A DNA stretch of 22,407 bases, from assembly GCA_041831635.1 (NCBI GenBank), contig JBHASY010000019.1:1-22407 (forward strand), in the 5' to 3' direction. Source of the stretch: Acetoanaerobium sp041831635. GTDB taxonomy: Bacteria; Bacillota; Clostridia; Peptostreptococcales; Filifactoraceae. Both the position numbers and the translations under genes were made by a program. Every line of letters begins with the position of its first letter. The stretch's first letter is position 1. Positions 7,477 through 15,092 of the stretch are shown here, one piece after another. Below the pieces are notes generated by a model that was given only the letters and a program-made list of their open reading frames with translations, was not told the DNA's origin and did not search any database.

Positions 7477-7922
7477 TAGATCACCTCTGCCTTTCCTCCA
7501 GCGGCTTCTATTTTCTCTACAGCTGATTTTGTGAACTTATTCGCTTTGATTGTAAGCTTCTTTTCTATGCTACCGTTTCCTAGTATTTTAACGCCATCTT
7601 TTTCAATTTTTCTTACTATACCGGTTTCTTTTAACAACTCCGGTGTAACTTCGGTTCCATCTTCAAATGCATTTAATTTTTCCACATTTAAAGTTGTGTA
7701 TCTGGTTTCAAACTCAAAGTTATTAAATCCTCTTTTAGGAAGTCTTCTATATAGAGGCATCTGACCACCCTCAAATCCGGGTCTTACTCCGGCACCTGAA
7801 CGTGACCACTGACCGTCTTGTCCTCTACCGGCAGTTTTACCTTGACCTGTTGCAGTACCTCTACCGATTCTTCTCTTTGCTCTTACTGCACCTTTAGCCG
7901 GTTTTAACTCGTGTAGCTTCAT
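7476..7922 (-). CDS. rplO: 50S ribosomal protein L15
   Basis: L15 is a late-assembly large-subunit protein. The 148-residue product starts MKLHELKPAKGAVRAKRRIGR, then has the Gly/Arg-rich extension (GTATGQGKTAGRGQDGQ) that threads into rRNA, and the globular C-terminal domain. The ATG at 7922 is chosen because it matches family N-termini and lies 8 bases after GGAGG; an upstream in-frame GTG at 7931 is part of that same ribosome binding site and is not a start. Its stop overlaps the secY start. Confidence 0.97.
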   Translation of the reverse strand: MKLHELKPAKGAVRAKRRIGRGTATGQGKTAGRGQDGQWSRSGAGVRPGFEGGQMPLYRRLPKRGFNNFEFETRYTTLNVEKLNAFEDGTEVTPELLKETGIVRKIEKDGVKILGNGSIEKKLTIKANKFTKSAVEKIEAAGGKAEVI

Positions 7923-7942
7923 TTCTTGCACCTCCCTTTTAC

Positions 7943-8122
7943 TTAAGCTTCTTCTACTTTCACAAGATGTTTTACTACCTCAATCATACCTCTGATTTGA
8001 GCGTTATCAGGCTTTTCTACTGTTTTCTCCCTTTTAGTAAGTCCAAGAGCCTTTACAGTTTTTCTCTGATTTGGCTTTGTAGCTATTACACTTCTTGTAA
8101 GTGTTATTTTTAGTTTTGCCAT
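7943..8122 (-). CDS. rpmD: 50S ribosomal protein L30
   Basis: L30 is a small large-subunit protein. The 59-residue product, read directly, starts MAKLKITLTRSVIATKPNQ and contains LGLTKREKTVEKPD and IRGMIEVVKHLVKV, which match the bacterial L30 layout and length. The ATG lies 8 bases after GGAGG. It follows rpsE by 12 bases and precedes rplO by 20, the standard spc-operon position. Confidence 0.96.
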   Translation of the reverse strand: MAKLKITLTRSVIATKPNQRKTVKALGLTKREKTVEKPDNAQIRGMIEVVKHLVKVEEA

Positions 8123-8134
8123 TTCTTTCGCCTC

Positions 8135-8641
8135 CTAACCTAAAAGATCTTCTACTTTTTTACCTCTTAGGGCTGCTACGTCTTCTATTTTTCTAAGTGA
8201 AGCAAGACCTTGCATTGTAGCATTAACAACGTTTCTTGCATTGTTTGTTCCTATAGACTTGGATCTAACGTCTTTTAGTCCTGCCAGCTCCAGTACATCA
8301 CGCACAGGTCCTCCCGCAATAACCCCTGTACCTTCTTTAGCCGGCATTATAAGAACATTTCCAGCTCCATATCTTCCCTGTATTCTATGAGGTACAGTGG
8401 TTCCAACCACAGGAACTGTGATAAGGTTTTTCTTTGCATCTTCTACTGCCTTACGAATAGCCTCAGGTACTTCCATAGCTTTTCCCGTACCTATTCCTAC
8501 GTGCCCGTTTCTATCTCCGACAACCACAAGTGCAGCAAATCTGAAGTTTCTACCACCTTTAACAACTTTTGTTACTCTTCTTATATCTATAACTTTTTCT
8601 TCGATATCAAGTTGTCTAGCATCTATTGGCTTTTTAAGCAT
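8135..8641 (-). CDS. rpsE: 30S ribosomal protein S5
   Basis: S5 lies near the mRNA entry channel and affects decoding accuracy. The 168-residue product has the double-stranded RNA-binding-like N-domain (EEKVIDIRRVTKVVKGGRNF, about 15-34, then GDRNGHVGIGTGKA) and the C-terminal domain with GTGVIAGGPVRDVLELAG. ATG is preceded by AGGAGGGG at 7 bases. It follows rplR by 17 bases. Length is typical. Confidence 0.98.
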   Translation of the reverse strand: MLKKPIDARQLDIEEKVIDIRRVTKVVKGGRNFRFAALVVVGDRNGHVGIGTGKAMEVPEAIRKAVEDAKKNLITVPVVGTTVPHRIQGRYGAGNVLIMPAKEGTGVIAGGPVRDVLELAGLKDVRSKSIGTNNARNVVNATMQGLASLRKIEDVAALRGKKVEDLLG

Positions 8642-8658
8642 CTTTTCCCCTCCTTTTG

Positions 8659-9027
8659 TTAAAATTTCAATCCGGCTTCTCTTGCGGCGTCCGCAAGTTC
8701 CTTGATTCTTCCGTGATAAATATATCCTCCTCTGTCAAATACTACAGATTCGATTCCTTTTGCCAAGGCTCTCTTTGCAGCAAGCTCTCCTACTTTTTTA
8801 GCAGCTTCTTTATTTCCTGTGCTTGAAAGACTTCCTTTTAATTCTTTATCAATCGTAGAAGCGGATACAAGGGTAATTCTGTTTATATCATCAACTATCT
8901 GTACATAAATATTGTTAGTGCTTCTGTACACATTAAGTCTCGGTCTTTCAGGAGTTCCCTTTACCGTTTTACGCACTCTTTTGTGTCTAGCAATACGGTT
9001 TTCGTTTTTATCTACCTTTTTGAACAA
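8659..9027 (-). CDS. rplR: 50S ribosomal protein L18
   Basis: L18 binds 5S rRNA in the central protuberance together with L5 and L25. The 122-residue product has RIARHKRVRKTVKGTPERPR and the C-terminal FDRGGYIYHGRIKELADAAR. The start is TTG at 9027, 9 bases after AAAGGAG; an in-frame stop just upstream and the family length of about 120 residues support it. It sits between rplF and rpsE with 17-19-base gaps. Confidence 0.96.
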   Translation of the reverse strand: MFKKVDKNENRIARHKRVRKTVKGTPERPRLNVYRSTNNIYVQIVDDINRITLVSASTIDKELKGSLSSTGNKEAAKKVGELAAKRALAKGIESVVFDRGGYIYHGRIKELADAAREAGLKF

Positions 9028-9046
9028 CTTTACTCACTCCTTTCCT

Positions 9047-9589
9047 CTATTTCTTACCTGTCTTACCTTCTTTACGTCTTATATGTTCGCCGGAGTAGCG
9101 GATTCCTTTACCTTTGTACGGCTCCGGTTCTCTCCATGCTCTTATTTTGGCTGCATAGTTTCCTACTTGTTGTTTGTTTATTCCTTTGATTATAATTTCG
9201 GTCTGAGTCGGAACTTCTACCTCGATACCGTCAGGGTCTTGCATCTCAACCGGATGTGAAAATCCTAAGCTAAGCACCAATTTTTTCCCTTGCTTAGCTG
9301 CTCTGTATCCAACCCCAACTATCTCAAGTTTCTTTGAATATCCTTCTGTCACACCTACTATCATATTAGAAATAAGCGTTCTTGAAAGCCCATGTAGGGA
9401 TCTGTGTTTCTTGTTATCTGTAGGTCTGCTAACAAGTAACTCTCCTGCATTTACTTCGATTTTCAAATCTTTTGAAATTTGCTCAGCTAATGTTCCTTTA
9501 GGTCCTTTAACTGTAACCAGGTTATTATCATCTATTTTAACTTCTACACCGCTTGGAACGGTTATAGGTTTACGTCCTATCCTTGACAT
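9047..9589 (-). CDS. rplF: 50S ribosomal protein L6
   Basis: L6 binds near the sarcin-ricin loop and the factor-binding site. The 180-residue product has the two tandem L6 folds, starting MSRIGRKPITVPSGVEV, with HRSLHGLSRTLISNMIVGVT in the first part and the conserved C-terminal AKIRAWREPEPYKGKGIRY. ATG lies 7 bases after GGAGG. Spacing to rpsH and rplR is about 20 bases. Confidence 0.98.
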   Translation of the reverse strand: MSRIGRKPITVPSGVEVKIDDNNLVTVKGPKGTLAEQISKDLKIEVNAGELLVSRPTDNKKHRSLHGLSRTLISNMIVGVTEGYSKKLEIVGVGYRAAKQGKKLVLSLGFSHPVEMQDPDGIEVEVPTQTEIIIKGINKQQVGNYAAKIRAWREPEPYKGKGIRYSGEHIRRKEGKTGKK

Positions 9590-9612
9590 CTAGGCACCTC
9601 CTTTACATAAGT

Positions 9613-10011
9613 TTACCATACATAGCAGATTACTTCTCCGCCTACGCCAAGCTCTCTGGCTTGCTTATCCGTTACTATTCCTTTTGAAGTAGATATTACT
9701 GATATCCCAATACCGTTAAGTACTTTTGGAACATTGTTTCTATCAGCATAAACTCTCATACCGGGTTTAGAGATTTTCTTGATTCCCGTAATAACTTTTT
9801 CTCCGTTTTTACCATACTTAAGTTGCATTCTGATAAGTCCTTGCTTTCCGTCTTCGATTACATCGTAACCTTTGATATATCCTTCTTCTAAAAGAATTCT
9901 GGCAATTTCTTTCTTTATATTTGAAGCAGGTATGTCAACTGTATCGTGTTGCACCGAGCTTGCATTTCTTACACGTGTTAGCATATCTGCGATTGGATCT
10001 GTCATTGTCAT
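9613..10011 (-). CDS. rpsH: 30S ribosomal protein S8
   Basis: S8 is a primary binder of the 16S central domain; in E. coli it also represses the spc operon by binding the rplE region. The 132-residue product starts MTMTDPIADMLTRVRNA and ends with the conserved GIVTDKQARELGVGGEVIC block. The first of two ATGs lies 9 bases after GGAGG and is preferred. No obvious S8-binding mimic was identified around rplE, but this was not folded computationally. Confidence 0.98.
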   Translation of the reverse strand: MTMTDPIADMLTRVRNASSVQHDTVDIPASNIKKEIARILLEEGYIKGYDVIEDGKQGLIRMQLKYGKNGEKVITGIKKISKPGMRVYADRNNVPKVLNGIGISVISTSKGIVTDKQARELGVGGEVICYVW

Positions 10012-10034
10012 GATCTTTTACCTCCTTCCATGTA

Positions 10035-10220
10035 TTACCAAGAAGCTTTTCTTACTCCTGGTATTTGGCCTTTGTATGCTAATTCTCTAAAGCATATACG
10101 GCAAATTCCGAATTTTCTCAGTACCGCATGAGGTCTACCGCATAGATTGCATCTGGTGTATTCTCTAGTTTGGTACTTTTGCTTTTTTTGTTGCTTAAGG
10201 ATCATTGCTTTTTTTGCCAC
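10035..10220 (-). CDS. rpsN: 30S ribosomal protein S14, type Z
   Basis: S14 lies in the 30S head. The 61-residue product is the short zinc-binding form, with Cys24, Cys27, Cys40 and Cys43 in CNLCGRPHAV and CRICFRELA, followed by IPGVRKASW. The start is GTG (GTG GCA AAA), 7 bases after GGAGG. It sits between rplE and rpsH as usual for Firmicutes that keep the zinc form in the spc operon. Confidence 0.98.
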   Translation of the reverse strand: MAKKAMILKQQKKQKYQTREYTRCNLCGRPHAVLRKFGICRICFRELAYKGQIPGVRKASW

Positions 10221-10235
10221 GATTTTCCCTCCTTT

Positions 10236-10778
10236 TTACTTTGCAAAAGGCATTCCTATTAGTCTAAGTAGCTCTCTTGCTTCTTCATCGGTCTTTGCAG
10301 TAGTTACAAATACTATATCCATACCTCTAACTTTATCTACTTTATCATATTCTATTTCCGGGAAAATAAGTTGCTCTTTAATTCCAAGCGCATAGTTTCC
10401 TCTTCCGTCGAAAGAATCTTTATTTACACCTCTAAAGTCACGTACCCTAGGAAGTGATATGTTTACTAACTTATCTACAAAGTAATACATATTATCTCCT
10501 CTAAGAGTAACCTTTGCCCCGATTGACATTCCTTCTCTTATTTTGAAGTTCGCAACGGATTTTCTGGATTTTGTCGTAACTGCTTTTTGTCCGGCTATAA
10601 GTTCAAGTTCAGCTACAGCAGCGTCGAGTATTTTAGAATTGTCTTTAGCCTCTCCGATACCCATGTTGATTATTACTTTTTCAAGCTTAGGAACCTGCAT
10701 TACATTCTTGTAGCCGAATTTTTCCATAAGTGCTTTTATGATTTCTTGGTCATACTTTACTTTTAGTCTTGAAGCCAC
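10236..10778 (-). CDS. rplE: 50S ribosomal protein L5
   Basis: L5 binds 5S rRNA and contacts P-site tRNA and S13. The 180-residue product contains VPKLEKVIINMGIGEAKD, the TRKSVANFKIREGMSIGAKV block (about 69-88), and FPEIEYDKVDKVRGMDI near the C-terminus. The start is GTG, 9 bases after GGAGG. It is the normal length and follows rplX by 26 bases. Confidence 0.98.
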   Translation of the reverse strand: MASRLKVKYDQEIIKALMEKFGYKNVMQVPKLEKVIINMGIGEAKDNSKILDAAVAELELIAGQKAVTTKSRKSVANFKIREGMSIGAKVTLRGDNMYYFVDKLVNISLPRVRDFRGVNKDSFDGRGNYALGIKEQLIFPEIEYDKVDKVRGMDIVFVTTAKTDEEARELLRLIGMPFAK

Positions 10779-10804
10779 GTAATTCTGCCTCCTTTCAAAC
10801 TATA

Positions 10805-11113
10805 TTATATTTGCTCTCCTGTTTTCTTAGATATACGAACTTTTTTTCCGTTTTCTAATATCTTCATTCCTACTCTAACACCTTTTCCTGCTTTAGCATC
10901 GAAAAGCATTACGTTAGATACATGAATAGGTTGTTCTATGTGTATAATTCCACCTTGTGGGTTCTTTTGATTAGGTTTTTGGTGCTTAGTCGCCATATTT
11001 ACCCCTTCTACCAGAACTCTGTCTTTAGAAGTGATAACTGAAAGTACTTTGCCTTTTTTACCTTTGTCTTTTCCGCTTATTACTACTACGGTATCTCCAC
11101 TTTTAATACGCAC
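10805..11113 (-). CDS. rplX: 50S ribosomal protein L24
   Basis: L24 is an assembly initiator of the large subunit and sits near the tunnel exit. The 102-residue product starts MRIKSGDTVVVISGKDKGKK, a KOW motif, and contains EGVNMATKHQKP and GGIIHIEQPIHVSNVML. The GTG at 11113 is chosen because it lies 10 bases after AGGAGG and matches family N-termini; a longer frame from a TTG at 11152 would overlap rplN and lacks its own ribosome binding site. Confidence 0.96.
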   Translation of the reverse strand: MRIKSGDTVVVISGKDKGKKGKVLSVITSKDRVLVEGVNMATKHQKPNQKNPQGGIIHIEQPIHVSNVMLFDAKAGKGVRVGMKILENGKKVRISKKTGEQI

Positions 11114-11132
11114 TCTTATGACACCTCCTTGA

Positions 11133-11501
11133 TTATAGAACTTCCGGTGCAAGGGAAACGATCTTCATAAACTGCTTATCTCTAAGCTCTCTTGCCACAG
11201 GTCCGAATATACGTGTACCTGTCGGAGTTTTATCATCTTTTATAATTACAGCTGCGTTTTCATCAAATTTGATGTAACTGCCGTCTTTTCTTCTAAGTCC
11301 TTGCTTTGAGCGTACTATAACTGCTTTTACCACCTTGCCTTTTTTAACAACTCCGCCTGGTGTTGCACTTTTAACCGTAGCAACTATAATATCTCCTACA
11401 TTTCCTGATTTTCTCTTAGAACCGCCAAGTACTCTAATGCAAAGAATTTCCTTAGCTCCTGAGTTATCAGCAACTTTAAGTCTTGTTTCTTGTTGTATCA
11501 T
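11133..11501 (-). CDS. rplN: 50S ribosomal protein L14
   Basis: L14 lies at the subunit interface and forms bridges with 16S rRNA. The 122-residue product starts MIQQETRLKVADNSGAKE, which is highly conserved, and contains GDIIVATVKSATPGG, VIVRSK and the C-terminal GPVARELRDKQFMKIVSLAP. ATG is preceded by AGGAGG. Length is exactly as in most bacteria. Confidence 0.99.
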   Translation of the reverse strand: MIQQETRLKVADNSGAKEILCIRVLGGSKRKSGNVGDIIVATVKSATPGGVVKKGKVVKAVIVRSKQGLRRKDGSYIKFDENAAVIIKDDKTPTGTRIFGPVARELRDKQFMKIVSLAPEVL

Positions 11502-11529
11502 TATAATACCTCCTCTCTGCTAATTTGAA

Positions 11530-11790
11530 TTATTCAGCAGCTCTCTCCAGTACTTCTACAATTCTCCATCTTTTATCTTTTGAAAGAGGACGAGTCTCCA
11601 TTATTTTGACTCTGTCACCTATTTTGCAAGTGTTTTCTTCATCATGAGCTTTGAATTTGATAGTTCTTTTAACCGCTTTTCCATATAGAGGATGACGTAC
11701 CAGCTCTACTATAGATACCACAACAGTCTTATCCATTTTATCTGAAGTAACATATCCGATTCTTGTTTTTCTAGTTGTTTCTCTTTTCAT
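11530..11790 (-). CDS. rpsQ: 30S ribosomal protein S17
   Basis: S17 is an early-binding OB-fold protein of the 30S body. The 86-residue product has RKTRIGYVTSDKMDKTVVVS and the block HDEENTCKIGDRVKIMETRP, then LSKDKRWRIVEVLE. ATG lies 7 bases after AGGAGG. It is placed between rpmC and rplN with gaps of 23 and 28 bases. Confidence 0.98.
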   Translation of the reverse strand: MKRETTRKTRIGYVTSDKMDKTVVVSIVELVRHPLYGKAVKRTIKFKAHDEENTCKIGDRVKIMETRPLSKDKRWRIVEVLERAAE

Positions 11791-11813
11791 TTATATCCTC
11801 CTTTCCCAAAGGC

Positions 11814-12011
11814 TTATGCTTTAGCCTTTTCTTTTTCGTTAAGGATGGTCTTAACACGTGCTATATCTTTTCTTACAAATCTCAATTTCACTTGATTATC
11901 TAGCTGCCCTGTAGCCAACTGGAAACGAAGGTTAAAGAGTTCTCCTTTAAGTTCGTTGAGTTTAGATCCAAGTTCAACAACAGTCATATCTCTTAACTCT
12001 TTAGCTTTCAT
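11814..12011 (-). CDS. rpmC: 50S ribosomal protein L29
   Basis: L29 sits at the tunnel exit near L23, where trigger factor and SRP bind. The 65-residue, two-helix product starts MKAKELRDMTVVELGSKLNE and contains LFNLRFQLATGQLDN. The ATG at 12011 matches family N-termini; an upstream GTG at 12023 is part of the GGTGGTG ribosome binding site. It overlaps the rplP end by 11 bases, so translation is probably coupled. Confidence 0.96.
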   Translation of the reverse strand: MKAKELRDMTVVELGSKLNELKGELFNLRFQLATGQLDNQVKLRFVRKDIARVKTILNEKEKAKA

Positions 12012-12444
12012 CAGTTTCACCACCCTTTACTTCTGTTTGCTCACGTTTTACAAACTTACATTTTATAGGTAATTTGTGCATAGCAAGTCTCATAGCTTCT
12101 CTTGCTTTTTCCTCCGATACTCCTGCCATTTCAAACATTACCCTACCCGGTTTTACTACCGCTACCCAATATTCAGGCGAACCTTTACCGGCTCCCATAC
12201 GAGTTTCAGCCGGTTTTTGTGTTACAGGTTTATGAGGGAATATTTTTATCCATACCTTACCGCCTCTTCTTACAGATCTGTTGATAGCGACACGGGCTGC
12301 TTCTATTTGATTAGATGTGATCCAAGCTGGTTCAAGTGCCACTAAGCCATAATCACCGTATGTTATGGTATTACCTTTTTGAGCTTTACCTGCCATACTG
12401 CCTCTATGAACTCTACGACGCTTAACTCTTTTTGGCATTAACAT
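12001..12444 (-). CDS. rplP: 50S ribosomal protein L16
   Basis: L16 contacts the A-site tRNA elbow and is a late-assembly protein. The 147-residue product starts MLMPKRVKRRRVHRG and contains GLVALEPAWITSNQIEAAR, RMGAGKGSPEYWVAVVKPG, and AMRLAMHKLPIKCKFV. The first ATG is 7 bases after GGAGG and agrees with the common MLxPKR start. The C-terminus runs on by about ten residues (EVKGGETDES) and overlaps rpmC. Confidence 0.98.
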   Translation of the reverse strand: MLMPKRVKRRRVHRGSMAGKAQKGNTITYGDYGLVALEPAWITSNQIEAARVAINRSVRRGGKVWIKIFPHKPVTQKPAETRMGAGKGSPEYWVAVVKPGRVMFEMAGVSEEKAREAMRLAMHKLPIKCKFVKREQTEVKGGETDES

Positions 12445-12471
12445 ATTTTTTCCTCCTTCCTTTGATTCGGA

Positions 12472-13263
12472 CTAATTGCCGGCAGGTCTTGGAGCTCTTT
12501 GAGAATTTCTTCTGTCTCCATAACCGCCTTGCCCTCTGTCATTTCTTCTATTAAATCCGTCATCTCTTCTTCTTGGTTTTCTCTTTTCTTCTTTAGGCAT
12601 AACTGATTCCAGTTCTCTTTTTGGTCCTTTTCTTGTAGGAAGAATTTCTCCCTTGCAAATCCAAACCTTAACGCCTAGTTTTCCGTAAGTGGTATCTGCT
12701 TCTGCAAATCCATAATCTATATCTGCTCTAAGTGTATGAAGCGGCACATTTCCTTCTGAATATCCTTCTGTTCTAGCCATTTCCGCTCCACCCAGTCTTC
12801 CTGATGTAGAAACTTTGATACCTTTTGCTCCTGATCTCATAGCTCTTTGCATAGCTTGTTTCATGGCTCTTCTAAAGGCAACACGTCTTTCAAGAGCAAG
12901 TGCTATGTTTTCAGCTACTAACTGAGAGTCAATTTCAGGTTTTTTAACTTCAAGAATATTTACAAAAGCTTGTTTCCCTGTCATTTTTTCAACTTCAGCT
13001 TTGATTTCTTCTATCCCTTGTCCACCTTTTCCTATAACCATTCCGGGTTTCGCAGTAAAGATGTTAAGTTTGATTTTGTTTCCTGATCTTTCTATTTCAA
13101 TTTTAGGAACTCCTGACAAATAAAGCTTTTTCTTTAATACTTTTCTAAGATTAAAGTCTTCCTTTAAAAAAGCTGCAAAGTCTCCTTTATTTGCAAACCA
13201 TTTTGAATCCCAGTCTTTATTTATTCCGACTCTAAGTCCATGTGGGCTTACTTTTTGACCCAT
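12472..13263 (-). CDS. rpsC: 30S ribosomal protein S3 with a long basic tail
   Basis: S3 lines the mRNA entry tunnel and has helicase-like activity there. The 263-residue product starts MGQKVSPHGLRVGI, has the KH motif GMVIGKGGQGIEEI (74-87), and ends the conserved domain near WICKGEILPTRKG (201-213). Residues about 214-263 form a low-complexity tail rich in Arg, Asp, Gly and Asn, making it longer than the roughly 220 residues of Bacillus S3. ATG is preceded by GGAGG. Similar tails occur in some S3 proteins; a function here is not known. Confidence 0.98.
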   Translation of the reverse strand: MGQKVSPHGLRVGINKDWDSKWFANKGDFAAFLKEDFNLRKVLKKKLYLSGVPKIEIERSGNKIKLNIFTAKPGMVIGKGGQGIEEIKAEVEKMTGKQAFVNILEVKKPEIDSQLVAENIALALERRVAFRRAMKQAMQRAMRSGAKGIKVSTSGRLGGAEMARTEGYSEGNVPLHTLRADIDYGFAEADTTYGKLGVKVWICKGEILPTRKGPKRELESVMPKEEKRKPRRRDDGFNRRNDRGQGGYGDRRNSQRAPRPAGN

Positions 13264-13284
13264 TCTTTTCCCTCCTATCTACTG

Positions 13285-13617
13285 TTATCTTTCTCTCACA
13301 ACAACGCCGATGTGACTTGTTCTTTTTCTTATTCCTGTCGCTCTGCCTTGAGCTCTTGGCATAAATCTTTTAAGTGTTGGGCCTTGATTTGCGTAAACTT
13401 CAGAAACATAGAGTTTTTTAGGGTCCATATTCATATTGTTTTCCGCATTTGCCACTGCTGATTTAACAACTTTAGCAATTATATCTGCACTTTTTTGTGG
13501 CATATATTTTAATATCGCAAGCGCTTCGTCTACATTTTTCCCTCTTACTAAAGAGCAAATTTGTCCAGCTTTACGTGGAGAAGTTCTCACATATTTAGCT
13601 ATAGCTTTAGCTTCCAT
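13285..13617 (-). CDS. rplV: 50S ribosomal protein L22
   Basis: L22 spans the large subunit and its hairpin lines the exit tunnel constriction, where macrolide-resistance mutations arise. The 110-residue product starts MEAKAIAKYVRTSPRKAGQI and ends with the hairpin and tail LKRFMPRAQGRATGIRKRTS, HIGVVVRER. The wild-type-like hairpin shows no obvious insertion or deletion. ATG follows GGAGATG. Confidence 0.98.
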   Translation of the reverse strand: MEAKAIAKYVRTSPRKAGQICSLVRGKNVDEALAILKYMPQKSADIIAKVVKSAVANAENNMNMDPKKLYVSEVYANQGPTLKRFMPRAQGRATGIRKRTSHIGVVVRER

Positions 13618-13648
13618 CTATTATTCATCTCCTTCCATAATCAAGGAA

Positions 13649-13930
13649 TTATTTTCTTTTACTTGATCTATCGTCATCTTTATGTCCCTTGAATGTTCTA
13701 GTAGGAACGAATTCTCCTAATTTATGTCCGACCATATCTTCAGTTACATATACAGGTACGTGTTTTCTGCCGTCATGTACCGCTATAGTATGTCCTATAA
13801 ATTCAGGAAATATTGTTGATGCTCTCGACCATGATTTTATAACTACTTTTTCGTTTTTTTGGTTCATTTCTTGTATTTTTTTGAAAAGTCCTTTGTGTAC
13901 GAAAGGCCCTTTTTTAGCTGATCTTCCCAT
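13649..13930 (-). CDS. rpsS: 30S ribosomal protein S19
   Basis: S19 lies in the 30S head beside S13. The 93-residue product starts MGRSAKKGPFVHKGLFKKI and contains the highly conserved IKSWSRASTIFPEFIGHTIA and GHKLGEFVPTRTFKGH blocks. ATG is 9 bases after GGAGG. The gap to rplV is 31 bases. Confidence 0.99.
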   Translation of the reverse strand: MGRSAKKGPFVHKGLFKKIQEMNQKNEKVVIKSWSRASTIFPEFIGHTIAVHDGRKHVPVYVTEDMVGHKLGEFVPTRTFKGHKDDDRSSKRK

Positions 13931-13956
13931 CTATGAAATCCTCCTTTCAAGGCTTA

Positions 13957-14787
13957 CTATTTCTTTCTCTTAGAAACAATCATTTTGTTAGAAGCTTTTT
14001 TCTTCTTTCTTGTCTTGTATCCAAGTGCCGGTTTACCCCATGGAGTTACAGGAGATGGTCTTCCTATCGGAGATCTACCTTCTCCACCACCGTGTGGATG
14101 GTCATTAGGGTTCATAACAGAACCTCTTACCGTAGGTCTGATACCCATATGTCTTTTTCTTCCGGCTTTACCTATAGTTACATTCTCGTGGTCAAGATTT
14201 CCCACTTGTCCGATTGTAGCTTTACAGTTGATATTTACATATCTTGTTTCGCCTGAAGGCAGTCTAAGAAGAGCATTTTTACCTTCTTTTGCCATAAGCT
14301 GTGCAGAAGCTCCGGCAGATCTCACCATTTGTCCACCTTTTCCTTCTTTTAACTCTATGTTGTGTACCATAGTACCTACAGGCATATCTTTAAGTTTTAG
14401 GCAGTTGCCTACTTTTATATCTGAGCCTTCCCCTGAGAATATTACATCTCCTACTTTTAATCCGTTCGGAGCTATGATATATCTTTTTTCTCCATCAGCA
14501 TAGTGAAGTAATGCGATATTTGCAGATCTGTTCGGATCGTATTCGATTCCTGCTACCTTTGCAGGTATTTGATCTTTATCTCTCTTGAAGTCTATGATTC
14601 TGTATTTTCTTTTAGCCCCGCCACCTCTATGGCGAACTGTTATTTTCCCTCGAGAATTTCTTCCTGCATTCTTCTTAAGAGTAGCAAGAAGAGATTTCTC
14701 TGGCTCGTGTTTAGTGATTTCGTCCGATTTTAGTACTGTCATATGTCTTAAACTCGGAGTAATCGGTTTGTATTTTTTAATAGCCAT
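13957..14787 (-). CDS. rplB: 50S ribosomal protein L2
   Basis: L2 is a primary 23S rRNA binder needed for subunit association and peptidyl transferase assembly. The 276-residue product starts MAIKKYKPITPSLRHMTV, contains the core RHRGGGAKRKYRIIDFKR, AGASAQLMAKEG, and the near-invariant NPNDHPHGGGEGRSPIG with the functionally important His, then a Lys-rich C-terminus. Length matches the family. ATG follows GGAGGG. Confidence 0.99.
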   Translation of the reverse strand: MAIKKYKPITPSLRHMTVLKSDEITKHEPEKSLLATLKKNAGRNSRGKITVRHRGGGAKRKYRIIDFKRDKDQIPAKVAGIEYDPNRSANIALLHYADGEKRYIIAPNGLKVGDVIFSGEGSDIKVGNCLKLKDMPVGTMVHNIELKEGKGGQMVRSAGASAQLMAKEGKNALLRLPSGETRYVNINCKATIGQVGNLDHENVTIGKAGRKRHMGIRPTVRGSVMNPNDHPHGGGEGRSPIGRPSPVTPWGKPALGYKTRKKKKASNKMIVSKRKK

Positions 14788-14807
14788 TTAGTTTCCCTCC
14801 TTTTATT

Positions 14808-15092
14808 TTATACTCCAAAGAATTCTATTTCTTTGCTTGCCGGTGTTAATGTAACAACTGCCTTTTTATAAGAAGAAGTTTTTCCTACATATCTTCCCAT
14901 TCTTTTAGGTTTTCCATCGTAGTTTAAAGTATTTACTTTTGATACCTTAACAGAAAAAATTTGCTCTACAGCTTGTTTTATTTGAGTTTTGTTAGCATTC
15001 TTAGCGACAACGAAAGTGTACTTTTTCTCCGCTGATGCTGCCATACTTTGCTCTGTGATGATAGGTCTTATTATAATATCATGTGCCAGCAT
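14808..15092 (-). CDS. rplW: 50S ribosomal protein L23
   Basis: L23 forms the docking site at the exit tunnel for trigger factor and SRP. The 94-residue product starts MLAHDIIIRPIITEQSMA, contains YTFVVAKNANKTQIKQAVEQ (about 25-44) and GRYVGKTSSYKKAVVTL. The ATG overlaps the rplD stop by one base (TAATG), with GGAGG inside the rplD end, so the two are coupled. Confidence 0.98.
   Translation of the reverse strand: MLAHDIIIRPIITEQSMAASAEKKYTFVVAKNANKTQIKQAVEQIFSVKVSKVNTLNYDGKPKRMGRYVGKTSSYKKAVVTLTPASKEIEFFGV

Noticed and set aside
11114..11152. Longer rplX frame from a TTG overlapping rplN
   Set aside because: It lacks a ribosome binding site and extends beyond the L24 family N-terminus; GTG at 11113 fits both.
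13985..14503. Plus-strand frame of 172 codons over rplB
   Set aside because: It lies wholly opposite the conserved L2 gene and has no ribosome binding site or known family.
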